Assembly: GCF_011386835.1 (NCBI RefSeq) | Contig: NC_088794.1 | Span: 64,886,506-64,950,505, forward strand | DNA: 64,000 nt | Reading direction: 5' to 3' | From: Chrysemys picta bellii | Lineage: Eukaryota; Chordata; Testudines; Emydidae | In this document: positions 12,966 to 25,287 of the stretch, one piece after another | How the letters are laid out: each line of letters starts with the position of its first letter | How positions within the stretch are numbered: the first letter of the stretch is position 1 | The notes under the pieces: model-generated | The model's input: the letters and a program-made list of their open reading frames with translations, nothing else | Told to the model about the DNA's origin: nothing | Database searches by the model: none | Position numbers and translations under genes: made by a program

Positions 12966-15900
12966 TGAATATAGGCTGAAGAGAAGTGACTGTGAGGAGA
13001 TGGTGGGAAGGGGCTGGAGCATGTACCCAGTTGGCACATGAGAAGAACAATGAGAGTAGAACTGTAGAAAATATAGCTGGATGACATCATCTGCGTCCAA
13101 ATATGCCTGCTGCTGAAAATACTTCTGCAGCAGTGTCTCTGGTTGGCTTTACCATATAGTTTCTTTCTTTCTTTTGTTCATATGGCTAGGGGGCAAATAT
13201 GGGATCCTAATATCTCTATCATGAGGTGTAGGGAAGGGTTGTCTCCCCTGCACAGTTCTGGGTCTGAAGGTCATTGTGGGGAAGGGGTAGCCCGCAGCTG
13301 GGTCTCATCTTTCTCTTTCCCCACTATGTGATGAAGTATTTTGCTGAAATGGCTTCAGCAGCTGATCCTTCTGGCTTGAATCTAACACCCCCAAGTTGGC
13401 TCCACCCATTGACATATATTTTGAACAGTGGTTTACTTTTAAAGTCTGTCCTCCCGCCATGCACACACATACACACGCTATACAGACTGGAGTAATAAAC
13501 TGATTGGATTTTTATAATGTGGCAGTCACAGTGAAATGAAGAGAATAGATCTAAGAAACAAAATAAAATATTTTATTGTATATTTCTTTTTTGTCAAGGT
13601 TACATATAAAAACCTTTATTTTAATTTCAAGCCTAGCTTTACTCATTTTTCAGTAAAATTTTTTATTAAACATATTAAAATGTAAAATGGCAATTTCACA
13701 TTCCCACTCTAATTAAGTTCAACAAAGGGTTGGCTCAGTCTTTTATTTTACGATTTCTTACATAATGGAAGTGAAGTATACCATAATAAATCTTCTAACA
13801 CAAACTCCTAATACTTTGTACATTCTTACTTATGGTGGAGACTTATCTAAAAGACAAGTATACTGACTGAACAGAAATGCTCTGAAATGTTTAAAATATC
13901 CTGTTAAAAACCATCATGTATATTGTTCTATAGGATTTTCTACAGGGGTGTAATTTTTTAGTGTTACATCTTAATGCTGACTTCCTGAAGGAGCTTTGAC
14001 TACAATAGGCATGAATATGTTTTGAAAGGATGATGGATAAATTGCTGGGTGGTAATATAACATATCTTAGGCAGCTGATGGGGCTTTTTTTCTTCTACTT
14101 GTCTTTTAGTTATACACAGTTTTAAGATAATTATGGTCTATAAGATTGTCTTTTCCCCTTTCCAGTACCAGCAATATTTGTCTTGGTTACAGGTTCCAGA
14201 AACACCCAATCATACATCATAAAATTAATGCAGGGCAATTATAGCATTTAACATTGCACTGTATGAACAAACCGTCAATGTCCTTGTTTTGGTCAGTCAT
14301 TTTCTGGATTAGTTGCCGGTGACAGGTTTTTAAGATGCAATAGTTTATTTAAATATTAGTTAAACTATAGCATGCTGAACTCATTGCCATAATTTTATCT
14401 AAAGAAAACTGACAGTTTATATAACTCATGGTTTAAGAAAGATAAAATCTTTGTTTTTCCACTGACTGCAACTCTACAATCCCCACATTCTCCAAAGCTC
14501 GGTTAACCAAAATTCTTAGCTTCATGAATGTTGGGATACCATTAAAAGAAACTAAATATCAAGACCCTAAAATTGAGACACCGCTCAAAATGCATTTACG
14601 GGAAAATTTCTAATGACATTTCTTTGTATGATTCACAAACAAAACTGGACTTTGAATGAAAAATCCGTTTAAAGAAGATAAATGTTGACGTTAAAGAATC
14701 ATCATGTTTTCCATAAACCTCCTGCCCCTTTCTAATAAATCAAGGGTAGCAAAGAACAACAGATATTGACTTATAACATTGAAATATAAAATGAAGAATT
14801 GTTAATGGTAAGATTAAGAGCTTTGATAGCTATATTTTTAATGATTTGTAATTATGTACAGTGAATGAGCACAACTGATGCAACATTTAGGCCAAACCTT
14901 TGGCCGACATAACTGTGGGTTTTGTCAATTCTTCTTTTACGTAGAATTGCTACTCTGATTAAAATGTTTTGTGACAGAACAAAGATAACATGTATTGAAA
15001 GAAGTAAGTAGAACTTATCATGATAAACATAAGATAAATAAAATATATAATGATATATATTCCTCCAGGATAACCCAGGATAGGGTGTCACAAATACAAA
15101 ATGACCCAGAAACTGCAAATCCAGCAGGAAAAATACAGAAGTTGGGTAACTGAAGCTTGCACATGCGTAGTGTACGGGTTACCTAAAATCCAAAGGGCTG
15201 ATGTGCTAAAAGCCACTTGGATAAAGATTAAGTAATCTGCAACATAGACATATATAAAAGACCTAAGTGAACATGGGCCCAAACTGGAGAAACACTACAC
15301 CAGAAACTAAAGAATGGGACAGAAGGACCAGACCCTGAGATCAGAGAAGGCAACAACCATCCTGGAAGATGGAAAAACTTCACAGTACCCCAGAATGTGG
15401 TAACTTGGGCCCATTTACCAATTCTATCTTGTCCATTATTATATGTTCAGACATTGTAAGTGACAACAATTCTGTCTGAAATTATATAAATAAAGACAAA
15501 AAATGATTAAGCCTAAATTAGGTGGATTTGTGACTCCGTTTCCCAACTTTCACCCCAGCAATGAAGGCCAGATATAATGTCCTCCAAAGTTTGACTTTTT
15601 GATGAGTTCCAGTCCTGAGAAGCTCAGAGGTTCCATAGGAGAGGACCTCTACTCCAAACAGTCTGAAAGCCCTTTATTCCAAAAGCTAAGTAAGCTAGTT
15701 TTTGGGAAAAGTCTTAAGTTTCCTGAGCGTTAGCAACCCAAGTACATTCTGGGCCACAGAGCAGAGGGAATTTGAATGCAATGACTGAATAGGTTCCTAC
15801 TGAGTATATGTATCCCCATGCTGTACCCCACACTCTGCTTCCCAGGCAGCGAGTGGTTGCTAGTGCCACTCCCACGCTGACTTCATGTAAGTAATGTAGT

Positions 15901-16745
15901 CTGACCGCCATTAAGGGCTCTATACTACTATGTACAGAGCACTAGGCCCCAACTAACATCAATGGGATGTGCTTTGTGGAACCAAAGACAGAGTGCGTAG
16001 GACATTTCAGGATCAATCCCGAAATACAGTCACTGAAGCGCACATATGTAGATAATACACTTCCAGAAAGACACACATAGCAGAAGCACAAGTGTAGCAC
16101 TTATGAAGGTTTTTTGCACTTTTATTGAGGTCTACAAGGATCTTTTTAGCAAGGGAGAAACTCAGTATTCAAAGTAGTGGCAAAATTGTGCATACAAGCT
16201 GCTGTCACAACAACCCATATTTCTTTTGCCAAATTTTCTCAGTTATAGCAATCTTAGGTGTTATCATTGTAATAGGAACATATTTTAGAAAAATGAAATT
16301 TAAAGATTGCCAATGTCCCTTTACCTTTTTTTGTTTATATATCATATTAAAAATGACTAATCATTACAAAATAGTTATACTACAAAGAGAGCTCTAAGCT
16401 TTCTTTTTGAATATATTGGTCAAAATCTATATATTTCAAGGTTTCTCGATAGTATTTCATTTAAAATTTCTTAGATATAAACACAGGAAACAGCAGCTAT
16501 ATAATTATGAGACACACACCAAACTGTTTTTCAAACTACTTTGAAATTAGCTTAATTACTATTTATAACAGATAATCAAGAAAATACATTATTTACAATT
16601 TCATCTAAGAAAATCAGTGTGTATAATGTAGAATATATATTTTAGAACCTTATTAAATTAATCAAGGGATTAACTTTACTTTGTAAACAGGTTTGTAAAA
16701 GTATCTGGATTAATAAACTATAATCTAATGTATCAATTTTTTTAC
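12966..16745. other. ELP4 intron 3 next to exon 3, unassigned
   Basis: AT-rich intron. Around 15290-15560 there is text ending in 'tataaataaagacaaaaa', which could be a decayed LTR or a 3' end, but no matching terminal repeat was found. Nothing else was recognised. The donor of exon 3 is at the right edge. Confidence 0.45.
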
Positions 16746-16867
16746 CTTTAAAATGTCAGCAGGATCCTCTTTAGCAGAAGCAACAAATAAATTATGTCCA
16801 CAGACTATTCCCTCTGCGAGGAAATACTTGAACAACAAGTTGGAGTAAATACCGTATTTATCTTCCT
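16746..16867 (-). CDS. ELP4: ELP4 exon 3
   Basis: This 122-bp internal coding exon is read leftwards. The acceptor is CACAG|AGGAAG at the 16868/16867 border, and the donor is TTTAAAG|GTAAAA after 16746. It enters in phase 1, completing the split Glu codon begun by the last base of exon 2, and leaves in phase 0. The peptide starts [20 protein letters not shown] and ends [11 protein letters not shown], which matches the vertebrate Elp4 RecA-like core just after the degenerate nucleotide-binding loop. The reading frame is open with no damage, so it appears functional. A GT/GC microsatellite lies only about 42 bp upstream of its acceptor. Confidence 0.95.
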
Positions 16868-16908
16868 CTGTGGAAATAGAGGGTTTTTTGGTTAGTCACA
16901 AAATGCAA

Positions 16909-16941
<33 letters not shown>

Positions 16942-16945
16942 CGCG
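16909..16945. repeat. (GT)n(GC)n microsatellite
   Basis: About 13 GT units run directly into about 6 GC units, an alternating purine-pyrimidine tract of 37 bp. On the ELP4 sense strand it reads (GC)n(AC)n and lies 42-78 nt upstream of the exon 3 acceptor. Confidence 0.95.
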
Positions 16946-16949
16946 TCCG

Positions 16950-17061
16950 TCCCACCTTTCCCACCCATGTTTCTTCCAACACTGTACAAATGCCCTTTGA
17001 ATACCTCTTCAGGTCTGCTTCTCATAGACTAGCCCTCTGATAACTATGAAGAGCAGTGAGG
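16950..17061 (+). repeat. Dispersed duplicate, copy 2
   Basis: This is the second copy of the 111-bp segment found at 12313-12423. It begins just after the GT/GC microsatellite. Differences are a few substitutions and a small change near the right end. It lies in ELP4 intron 2, whereas copy 1 is in intron 3. Confidence 0.85.
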
Positions 17062-17789
17062 AACCCAAAAGCACAAGCTAAGCAAGATGAATCCAAAGCT
17101 TTAGATGTATGACTCTGTGAGAGATTTTATTTTTGATTTCTCAGACTAGAAAAGGCACAGCCATGGCATTTTAGGACCATCCTGACATACACTGGGTCCA
17201 TATCCCAGCAGCAATCTCCACCTGAAGACAAGATCCAGGCCTTCTTCACAACTCAGTTTTCCACCAATATCAACTAATTGAGGTTGCAATAGCTCAAAGA
17301 ACTCCTCAACTGCTCCCTCACCTAATGCTTCTTTTTGAGTCACCAGGAAAGCAAAAGATCAAAATGTGACTCTTTCTTATGCATGATAGAACTATATGCT
17401 ACTCATCAAGTTGTCATGGCTTTTTATAAAATTTATATGACATTTCACAAGCATCAATGACACATACCAGCTACAGTAATAAGAAATGGCATCCCTCTCT
17501 CTATATATTTATTTATCATTTACACATCAGTATTTGTCTGTGGTGCCAAAACAGCTCATTTCTGTTTACCAGTTCTCACACCCTAGATGTGTGTGCATGC
17601 ACATTCAAGAACAGCAAATAGACATGGAAAAATTTATATAAAACATAAAAGTCTCTAGAAATTCAATCTTTAAAAGCATTTTTAGTTGGCAAAAGAGCTT
17701 CAGGTCGACAATTTGTTTTCAAAGTCACTCTAAGTAAACCTATCAAAATGAAAGACAAGGTCAGAAACATGAGAGTTTATAGTTGGTTT
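17062..17789. other. ELP4 intron 2, unassigned
   Basis: No exon or recognised repeat. Confidence 0.45.
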
Positions 17790-18259
17790 TTTTCTCTCTC
17801 CAGAGAAGCCAGCAAACAAGAGCAGCATAGAGAAGAGTTTTGAGAGGGAGTTCTCCAGGTGAAGGAGGAGCAACTACATAACCCTTGGGGTGAATGTCAT
17901 CTGTTTGTTTGTTGTATGTTTGCTGCTTGCCACGTGCCTGACTGAAATTTATAGTGTGGTCTGTTTGGCAGGGGGAGTGGGGGAAATGTGCTGAGCCTAG
18001 TGCTAAGAGCTTCTTTAAGGGATCAAAGCCTTGTTAGGAGCCCTTAACCAGTGGGTGGGGCTACTCCAGGAGAACAGGATTTTAAAAAGCCAGCTCCTAA
18101 GCAATGAGAGTAGCTAGCGAACAGGTGAGTTTTGCGAGGGAGTTTAGAGAGGGAACGAGAGAGCCAGATATACCTAACATTCTCTAAATTTAGGCCAACA
18201 AACACCCCCTGCCAAACAAACAAACGACAAGCAAACAAAAACCAGCAAGAGTGAAATTA

Positions 18260-19200
18260 ATGCAGCAGAAGTCCAGCGGTGGAGTGGTGGATACCCAGTT
18301 TATTGCACTGAATGCAGCATGTATGATTACCTGCCTTGTGAGGCCAGAGTGGCTGAACTGTACAAGCTAAGTGAGACACCGACAAAACTTTCCAGGACAT
18401 AGTAGAGCAGTCTCAGTCTGACAGCCTTTGTGCTATTGAGGAAGAAGAAAGTCTCGGAGAAGGAGAACATCAAACTGGATTGGAGGGAAACAGTTCCATA
18501 GTTGGGACCCTCCTTCTAGATGATGTCATAGTATTCTCTTGCACTAAGGGTGCCCCTCTGGGAGAGGGGACCCAAGTTATTAGGAAGAGAAGGCAATAGC
18601 AATGGGGGATTTGATTTTAGAAATACAGATAGTTGGGTCTGTGATGATCAGGAGAGTAGCATGGTAAGTTGTCTGCCAGGTGTGAAGGTTGTGTATCTCT
18701 TGAGACATCTAGACAGACGTATGTGCAGTGCTGGGGACGAGCTGGTGGTTGTGGTACATGTAGGTACCAGTGACATAGGGAAAGGTAGGAGAGAGGTCTG
18801 GAGGCCAAATTTAGGCTGCTAGGAAAGAGATTAAAGTCCAGGTCCTCCAGAGTAGCATTCTCCAAAATGCTTCCAGTTCCATGTGCAGGCCCAAGTAAAC
18901 AGGCAGAACTGAAGAGTCTCAATGCGTGGATGAGATGATGTAGGGAAGAGGGTTTTAGGTTTATTAGAAAGTGGGGAACCTTTTGGGAAAGGAGGAGCCT
19001 ATGAAGGATGCACTCCACCTAACCCAAAATGGAACCAAATTGTTGGCATGTAAAATTAAAAAGGTCGCAGAGGATTTTTTGAAACTAAGGGCTAAGGGAA
19101 AAATGACAGGTACGGAGGAGCACGTTGTTCTGACAGAGGTATCCCTTAGGGGAGGATCTATTAACAGGGATTCTCTATATCCTAGTAAAGAGAGAGGATA
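18260..19200 (+). pseudogene. CR1 ORF1 remnant (esterase-containing)
   Basis: The likely start is the ATG at 18260, following an A-rich leader. A cysteine-containing N-terminal stretch (CSMYDYLPCEARVAELYKL, in a shifted frame) fits the zinc-finger-like start of CR1 ORF1. Further on, 18550-18822 reads VVVVHVGTSDIGKGR. This is the SGNH-hydrolase block that normally reads GTND, here with Ser for Asn. Frames shift between these parts, so no full protein is possible. In the family ORF1 is a nucleic-acid chaperone with an esterase domain. Confidence 0.75.
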
Positions 19201-20117
19201 GTAGTTGAAAAAGTTCAGATAGGAGCTGAAGAGAACAAGCCAAAGGAAAAAGAGCCCCATTCAATTACAGCACTTGAAGGCAGACAACTAACTATTGACA
19301 CATTTTATAAAAGTGTTTATATACAAATGCAAGAAGTCTAAATGCTGAGAAACTTGAGTGCCAAATATTAAATGAGGATATTGATTTAATAGGCATCACA
19401 GAAAGTTGGTAGAAAAATGGTAATCAATGGGACACAGTAATACCAGAGGACAAAATATACAGGAATGACAGAGTAGGCTGTGTCGTTGGGGGAGTACACA
19501 GGATCTGATTCAAGAGGTGAATATAACGGAACTGCTTGGTAATAGCAACCATAATGTAATTAAATTCAACATCCTTGTGTGGAGAAAATACCAAAAAACC
19601 CACCACAGTAGCATTTAACTTCAAAAAGGGGAACTACTCAAAAATGAGGAAGCTAGTTAAATGGAAATTAAAAGGAACATTCACAAGAGTGAAATGCCTG
19701 CAAGTTGCATGGAAACTTTTTTATAAACACCATAATAGAGACTCAAATTAAATGTACACCCCACATAAAAAAACCCACAGTAAGAGGACCAAAAAAATGC
19801 CCCCATGGCTAAACAGAGTAAACAAGGTAGTTAGAGAAAAAAAAAGGCATCCTTTAAAAATTGGAATTCAAATCTTACTGAGGAAATAAAAAGGAGCATC
19901 AAGTCTGGCAAAAGTGAAGTATAATTAGGCAGGCCAAAAAAGAATTTGAAGAGCAACTAGCAAAAGACACAAAAATTAAGTAAAAACATTTTTTAAATAT
20001 GTCAGAAGCAGAAAACCTGCCAAACAATTAGTGAGGCCATTGGATGATTGAGGTGCTAAATGATCAATTAAGCCAAACAAGGCTATTGTGAAGAAGTTAA
20101 ATGAATTCTTTGCATCA

Positions 20118-20395
20118 GGCCATGTCTATACTTACAATCTTATAGCAGTACAGATGTACTGTACATAGCTGTGCTGCTGTAAGTTCACTCGTGTAGCCGC
20201 ATTATGCCGAGGGGAGAGTGCTCTCCCCTCGACATAATCAAAGCAGCTCAACTAACAGCGGTAGCTATGTCGACGGGAGATACTGTCTTGCTGACGTAGT
20301 GCTTTGCACACAAGCACTTATACCGTCAAAACTTAATCGCTTGGGGGGTGTCTTTACACACCCCGAGCAACAAAAGTGCTAGTGTAGACATGGCC
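20118..20395. mobile_element. Harbinger-like MITE inserted in CR1
   Basis: The ends are inverted: 'ggccatgtctatac' at the left and 'gtgtagacatggcc' at the right. A 3-bp target duplication, tca, lies at 20115-20117 and 20396-20398. Removing the element and one tca restores continuous CR1 text ('gcatca' then 'gtcttcaccgc'). A hairpin 'gaggggagagtgctctcccctc' sits inside, in two halves. The 3-bp TNA-type duplication fits PIF/Harbinger. Confidence 0.85.
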
Positions 20396-21772
20396 TCAGT
20401 CTTCACCGCAGAGAATGTGAGGGAGATTCTCACACCAGAGACATTCTTTTTAGGTGACAAATCTGAGAAAGTGTCCCAGAATGAGGTGCCAATGGAAGAG
20501 ATTTTGAAATAAACTGATAAGTTGAACAGTAATTAATCAGTAGGAACTCAAATATGAAGCTGCAGAACTACTAACTGTGATATGTAACCTATCACTTAAA
20601 TCAGCCTCTGTACCAGATAACTGGAGGATAGCTAATCTAATACCAATGTTTTAAAAAATGCTTGAGAGGCGATCCTGGCAATTACAGGCCAGTGGGCCTA
20701 ACTTCAGTATCAGGGAAACTGGTTGAAACTATAGTAAAGAACAGAATTATCAGACACACAGATGAACCCGATGTGTTGGGGAAGAGTCAACACAGCTTTT
20801 GTAATGGGAAATCATGCCTCACCAATCTATTAGGATTCCTTGAGTGGGTCAAATATATGGACAAGGGTGATCCACTGGATATAGTATACTTGGACTTTCA
20901 GAAAGCCTTTCACTAGGTCCCTCATCAAAAGCTCTTAAGCAAAGTAAGCAGTCACGGGATAAATGGGAAGGTCCTCTCATGGATCAATAACTGGTTTAAA
21001 GACAGGAAGCAAAGGGTAGAAATAAATGGTTAGTTTTCACAATGGAAAGAGGTAAATAGCAGGGTCTTCCAGGGATTTGTACTGGGACAAGTGCTATTCA
21101 ACATATTTATAAATGATCTGGAAAAAGGGGTAAACAGTGAGGTGGCAAAGTTTGCAGATGATAACTATTTTGGTTAATTTTGTAAGTCCAAAGCAGACTG
21201 TGAAGAGTTACAAAGGGATCTCACAAAACTGGGTGACTGGGCAACGAATATTGATAATTTTGCATTGGAAAACATAATCACAACTATACATACAAAATGA
21301 TGGGGTCTAAAATAGCTGTTACCACTCAAAGCAGAGATCCTGGAGTCATTATGGGTAGTTCTCTGAAAACATCTGCTCAATGTGCAGTGGCCATCAAAAA
21401 AGCTAAGAGAATGTTATAGCTACGACCTTTCCTAATGTTTTTATAAGACACTAAGTATCATAATGCCACTACATGAAGCCATGGTATGCCCACACCTTGA
21501 AAACTGCATTCAGTTCTGATCACCTCATCTCAAAAAAAGTTGTATCAGAAATGAAAAAAAATACAGAGACGGGCAACAAAAATGATTGGGTGTTTGGTAC
21601 AGCTTCCATATGAGAAGAGATTAAAAAGTTTGGGACCATTCAGCTTTAAAAGGAGATGACTAAGGGGGTATATGCATGAATGTAGTGGAGAAAGTGAATA
21701 AGGAAAAGTTATTTACCCCTTCACATAACACAAGAAGCAAGGGTCATCCAAAGAAATTAATAGACAGTAGGT

Positions 21773-21815
21773 TAAAAAAAAAAAAAAAAAAAAAACCCAC
21801 ACACACACACACACA
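21773..21815. repeat. A-run plus (CA)n in the CR1 3' region
   Basis: About 20 A residues are followed by 8-9 CA units. It is a simple-sequence expansion within the CR1 copy. Confidence 0.9.
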
Positions 21816-22165
21816 AGAAAGTACTTCTTCACACAACACAGAGTCAACCTATGGAACTCATTGGGGAAGATGTTGTGAAGGCCAAAATTATAACTAGGTT
21901 CAAAAAAGAACTAGGTAAGTTCACGAGGATGGGTCCATCAATGACGATTAGCCAATATGGTCAAGGATGCAACTGGGTGTACCCAAACTTCTAACTGACA
22001 GATGCTGGGATTAGACGACAAGGGATGGGTCACTTGATAATTGTCCTGCTCGGTTTATTCTCTCTGAAACATCTGGCATTGGCCACTGTTGGAAGCCAGG
22101 TTACTGGGTTAGATGGACCATTGGTCTGTCCCAGTATGGCCTTGCTTATGGTTAAGTAATAAATG

Positions 22166-25100
22166 TTAAAAGAGACACAGGTGAAATCATGGTCCATTAA
22201 AGTCAATGGCAAAATTTTCATTGACTTCGAAAAGAAAAAAAAAAGTCAGAATTTCATCATGTAAAACAATTCCTTTATTTGAGCTTTTTCCTGTGTTGTT
22301 AGCTAAGCACCGGAATTTACTAAAAAGTCAATGTCCCACTTGGTTTCATATGACTAAAACAGCATTTACCATTACTCTAAATTAACAGTGATTTAACTCA
22401 GATAAGACTAACTCTACATTAGTAGACTCAAGGAGCTAGCAGAAGCATTGGTAAGGATTACATTGCTATTCCTTATGGAGGGAATGTAGCTGCCTTTTAT
22501 ATCTCAAGTTTGCTTTTTGAGGTCTGGTTAGATCATTGGCTGCTCCTGGAGACAAAAGGAAAAACAACAGCCAAGACTCTCTCTTCCCCCCTTCAACCAA
22601 GCCTAGGGGTGTGTGACTTTTCTCAAAAAAATTCAGACTTTGCTACAATAATTTATGCCTTTGTCACATTTTTATTAGGGAGTGCTTCTCACCAGAACAT
22701 GAGATGAACGGGCTACAAATTGGCTTCTACATGGAGTTTAATATGCTGGTTTAAATCTAAAGCCCTAACCGTAAAAACCCTAGCTACCCAGAAATCAAGG
22801 TAATGACATGGTATAACAATAAAAAATTAAAATAGATTGGGACCTGGTTATCTGAAAGAAACCATCTGTCTCCATATAATACCATGCAGTTATGGTTAGT
22901 GGAGGTAATTCAGCTAGATCCTCTTCCATCTGAAGAAGAACGGTAAGGACCATTAGCATGACATTCTTCATGAGGGGTCTTCAACTTTGAAATATGCTCT
23001 TGTTCTTGGTCCACCAGAGCCTGGACTTTTTAATTAATTTATTAATCTTACAGATATGTTGCAAAGCCCATCTTTCCCCATGAGGTTTTGGAGTAGGAGT
23101 GGGATGAGTCCCATTGACTTGAATGGAGCCAGGATTTCTCATGTTTATGGAATATGAGTCAATATTACATTTTTTGAAGATAGCTTATGATATTGTGTAT
23201 AGTATTTGAATCCTCTCTGTGCCATTGTTGTTATCTATTTCTTGATCAACAGCAGTGTGCTCCAACTTGTGAAGAACAAAATAATATAGTCCATGACCTG
23301 AAGAGCTTGCAATCTAAAAAGTTAGACGTTGGGGATAGTAAGGATCATTTAAGTAAACATATTTACATGTGTACTTGTTATAACAGGCTACCCGGTTACT
23401 GTAGGCTGTATCATTTCTTATTCCTATAATACTAGAACTACAAAGAATATGAAGGTAACACCATGGTAAAAAAGTATTACAATCCCCCAATCACCACCAC
23501 ATCTAGGATCATGAGTGGTTTTGTTGCTTCATAAATTTTCCTGTAATATACTTATCACTTAATAAGAACTGGGAATCATTAAAGTCTGAGGAACACTCAA
23601 TTTCTCAGATAACTCCAAAACAATATTCTGCAATAAACTTGCAATTTAGTCAAAAAAAAAAGAGAGAGAAAAAAAGAAAAAATTAACTCAGTGTGACAAA
23701 TGTCATCCTAACGTTAGCTTTTATTTTAGGCTACTTACATTTGTTTCTATCATACTAATTTAGAGTGGGAATAGGAAAATAAACTGTCAGAGAGCAATCT
23801 AAATACAAAACACCTCAATCTGCTACAGTACTCCAAGGATTAAATGCGTCTCAGAAAGCCTTTACAAACAATGTAGCCTGAATGGTTAAAGTCAATGCAT
23901 CTGTAAGGATCCCTCAGTTCTTCAATTTGTCATATAGAGAATAGCTTTTTATTGATTCATTTCTAGGTCACTAAACTTTTGTTGTATTCAAAAGATCTAA
24001 AGTGCACTCAGATAGGGCTTTTCTGATAGTGTCCATTGTACCCAGGCTTTAATAGTTATGTTACTATTCAAAGCCAAAAGAACACAGCTCTGATTTTTTA
24101 ATATTGTTTGGTACAAGTATATCAGCAGCATAGCAATTAGTTTCTTTTATGGTTAAAATATTTTGCAAGTTCTCAACAATTTATCTGAAAACAAAAATTT
24201 ATTGTAGCAATCAAAAAGTGAAATGTCCCAAATTATATTCTTTAAATTTGTCTCCACTTGTCTCCTTTTCTGAAAGAACCACCTCTATCCTAACAGTCTG
24301 TGTTGATGGGGACTGAAACTTAAGCGTGTACTACTCACATGAAGCCGTAGGCACTTAAGGCAGGACCCCAAATCTTTGTGTTGAGCTTCCATTCTAAACA
24401 GTACTCCCATCAGCAGCATTCACTGTGCACCATACCTCTAGCTGGTAAGGCACACAAGCATAGAAGAATCCCGCTGCTGCAGACTCTGTTCCTGGGTCCA
24501 ATCATTGCAATTCAGACAAACAGTCCACAGCTTCCCCTACTTTCTCTGAACAAAGAACATTTCCAAAGCTAAGTGGCAGGTGAGTAACTAGTGAAGCATA
24601 AAACTGCACAAGAAAGATTCTTTACCTAGAAGTTACCCATGTTGTCTACATGACAAATCCTCTCATGACCCTGCAGTTTAGGAGAGCAGATAACTAGTTT
24701 ATCATCATTATTCTCTGGTCTCCTCTTACAGCAGCTGACAGGAAAATATAGCTATCAATATACAGAAATGGTAACTCAGTGTAAGGCCATGCTGATACTG
24801 GAGAATAAGTAACCAATTCCCAATTCTTACTCTGTGCTTGGAGTAGGCTCAGTGAGTACATTATAGACATTTTATTCCTCTTTTGCATCAATTGGCTACA
24901 TTTACCACTCAGGGTACACCTTGCTGTCTGATTCACACCAGTAATATTAAAGAGGAAGCTACCAGCTCTTCAGAGGCACAGGCAAGATGTTTTATAGAGG
25001 CTGCTAGAGCATGAGAAAAGACCCATTAATAGAGAAATCAAATGTGCTAGCTGGGCATTAGCTGTAGTATATTTTAATGTAGCTACAAACTTATATACAA

Positions 25101-25279
25101 GATAAGGACAAGATCCTTAATGGAACTATATTGATTTACACCAGCTGAGGATGTGGACAAAAGAATACAAGTAAAAGAGTAAGTAAAACTGTATCCAATT
25201 GATAAGAGTTATTCTTTTGTGAGGGGTTGGGTTAAGTATTTGAGGAAAAACACACCAAAAAATCCAAACAAACTGCTAT
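22166..25279. other. ELP4 intron 2, mostly unassigned
   Basis: No exon recognised. At 23240-23340 'gaagagcttgcaatctaaa' recalls an ancient LINE 3' end also hinted at near 42.8 kb. An A-rich purine run lies at 23650-23685. Nothing else was assigned. Confidence 0.45.
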
Positions 25280-25287
25280 GTGTGGAT

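Larger units (their letters stand above)
19370..21990 (+). pseudogene. CR1 ORF2 remnant (endonuclease and reverse transcriptase)
   Basis: The endonuclease block reads DIDLIGITESW near 19377-19410, with a stop right after. The RT begins at about 20660 with GNYRPVGLTSVSGKL, then VYLDFQKAFH at about 20880-20914. A stop replaces the codon after the usual 'FQKAFD'. The catalytic FADD box is present as KFADDNYFG near 21147-21173. The C-terminal part runs to about 21990. A MITE at 20118-20395 splits the gene between endonuclease and RT. The copy has many stops and an A-run, so it is non-functional. Confidence 0.85.
17790..22165 (+). mobile_element. Near-complete CR1 LINE, interrupted by a MITE
   Basis: The parts are in CR1 order. 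First comes a GC-richer 5' leader with two related 'gagttttg(a/c)gagggag' units, near 17835 and 18127. Then come an ORF1 region with an SGNH-esterase motif, an ORF2 endonuclease and reverse transcriptase, and a 3' UTR ending 'ggtctgtcccagtatggcc'. Without the inserted 278-bp MITE it is about 4.1 kb, close to the roughly 4.5 kb of full CR1. Both genes contain stops and frameshifts, so it is dead. Having a 5' leader is uncommon, since most CR1 copies are heavily 5'-truncated. Confidence 0.85.

Noticed and set aside
15290..15560. Possible LTR or polyadenylation region
   Set aside because: There is an AATAAA in suitable text, but no second LTR, no TG...CA ends and no target duplication could be found.
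18617..19018. 133-residue minus-strand frame
   Set aside because: It is antisense to CR1 ORF1, and the plus strand carries the family motifs.
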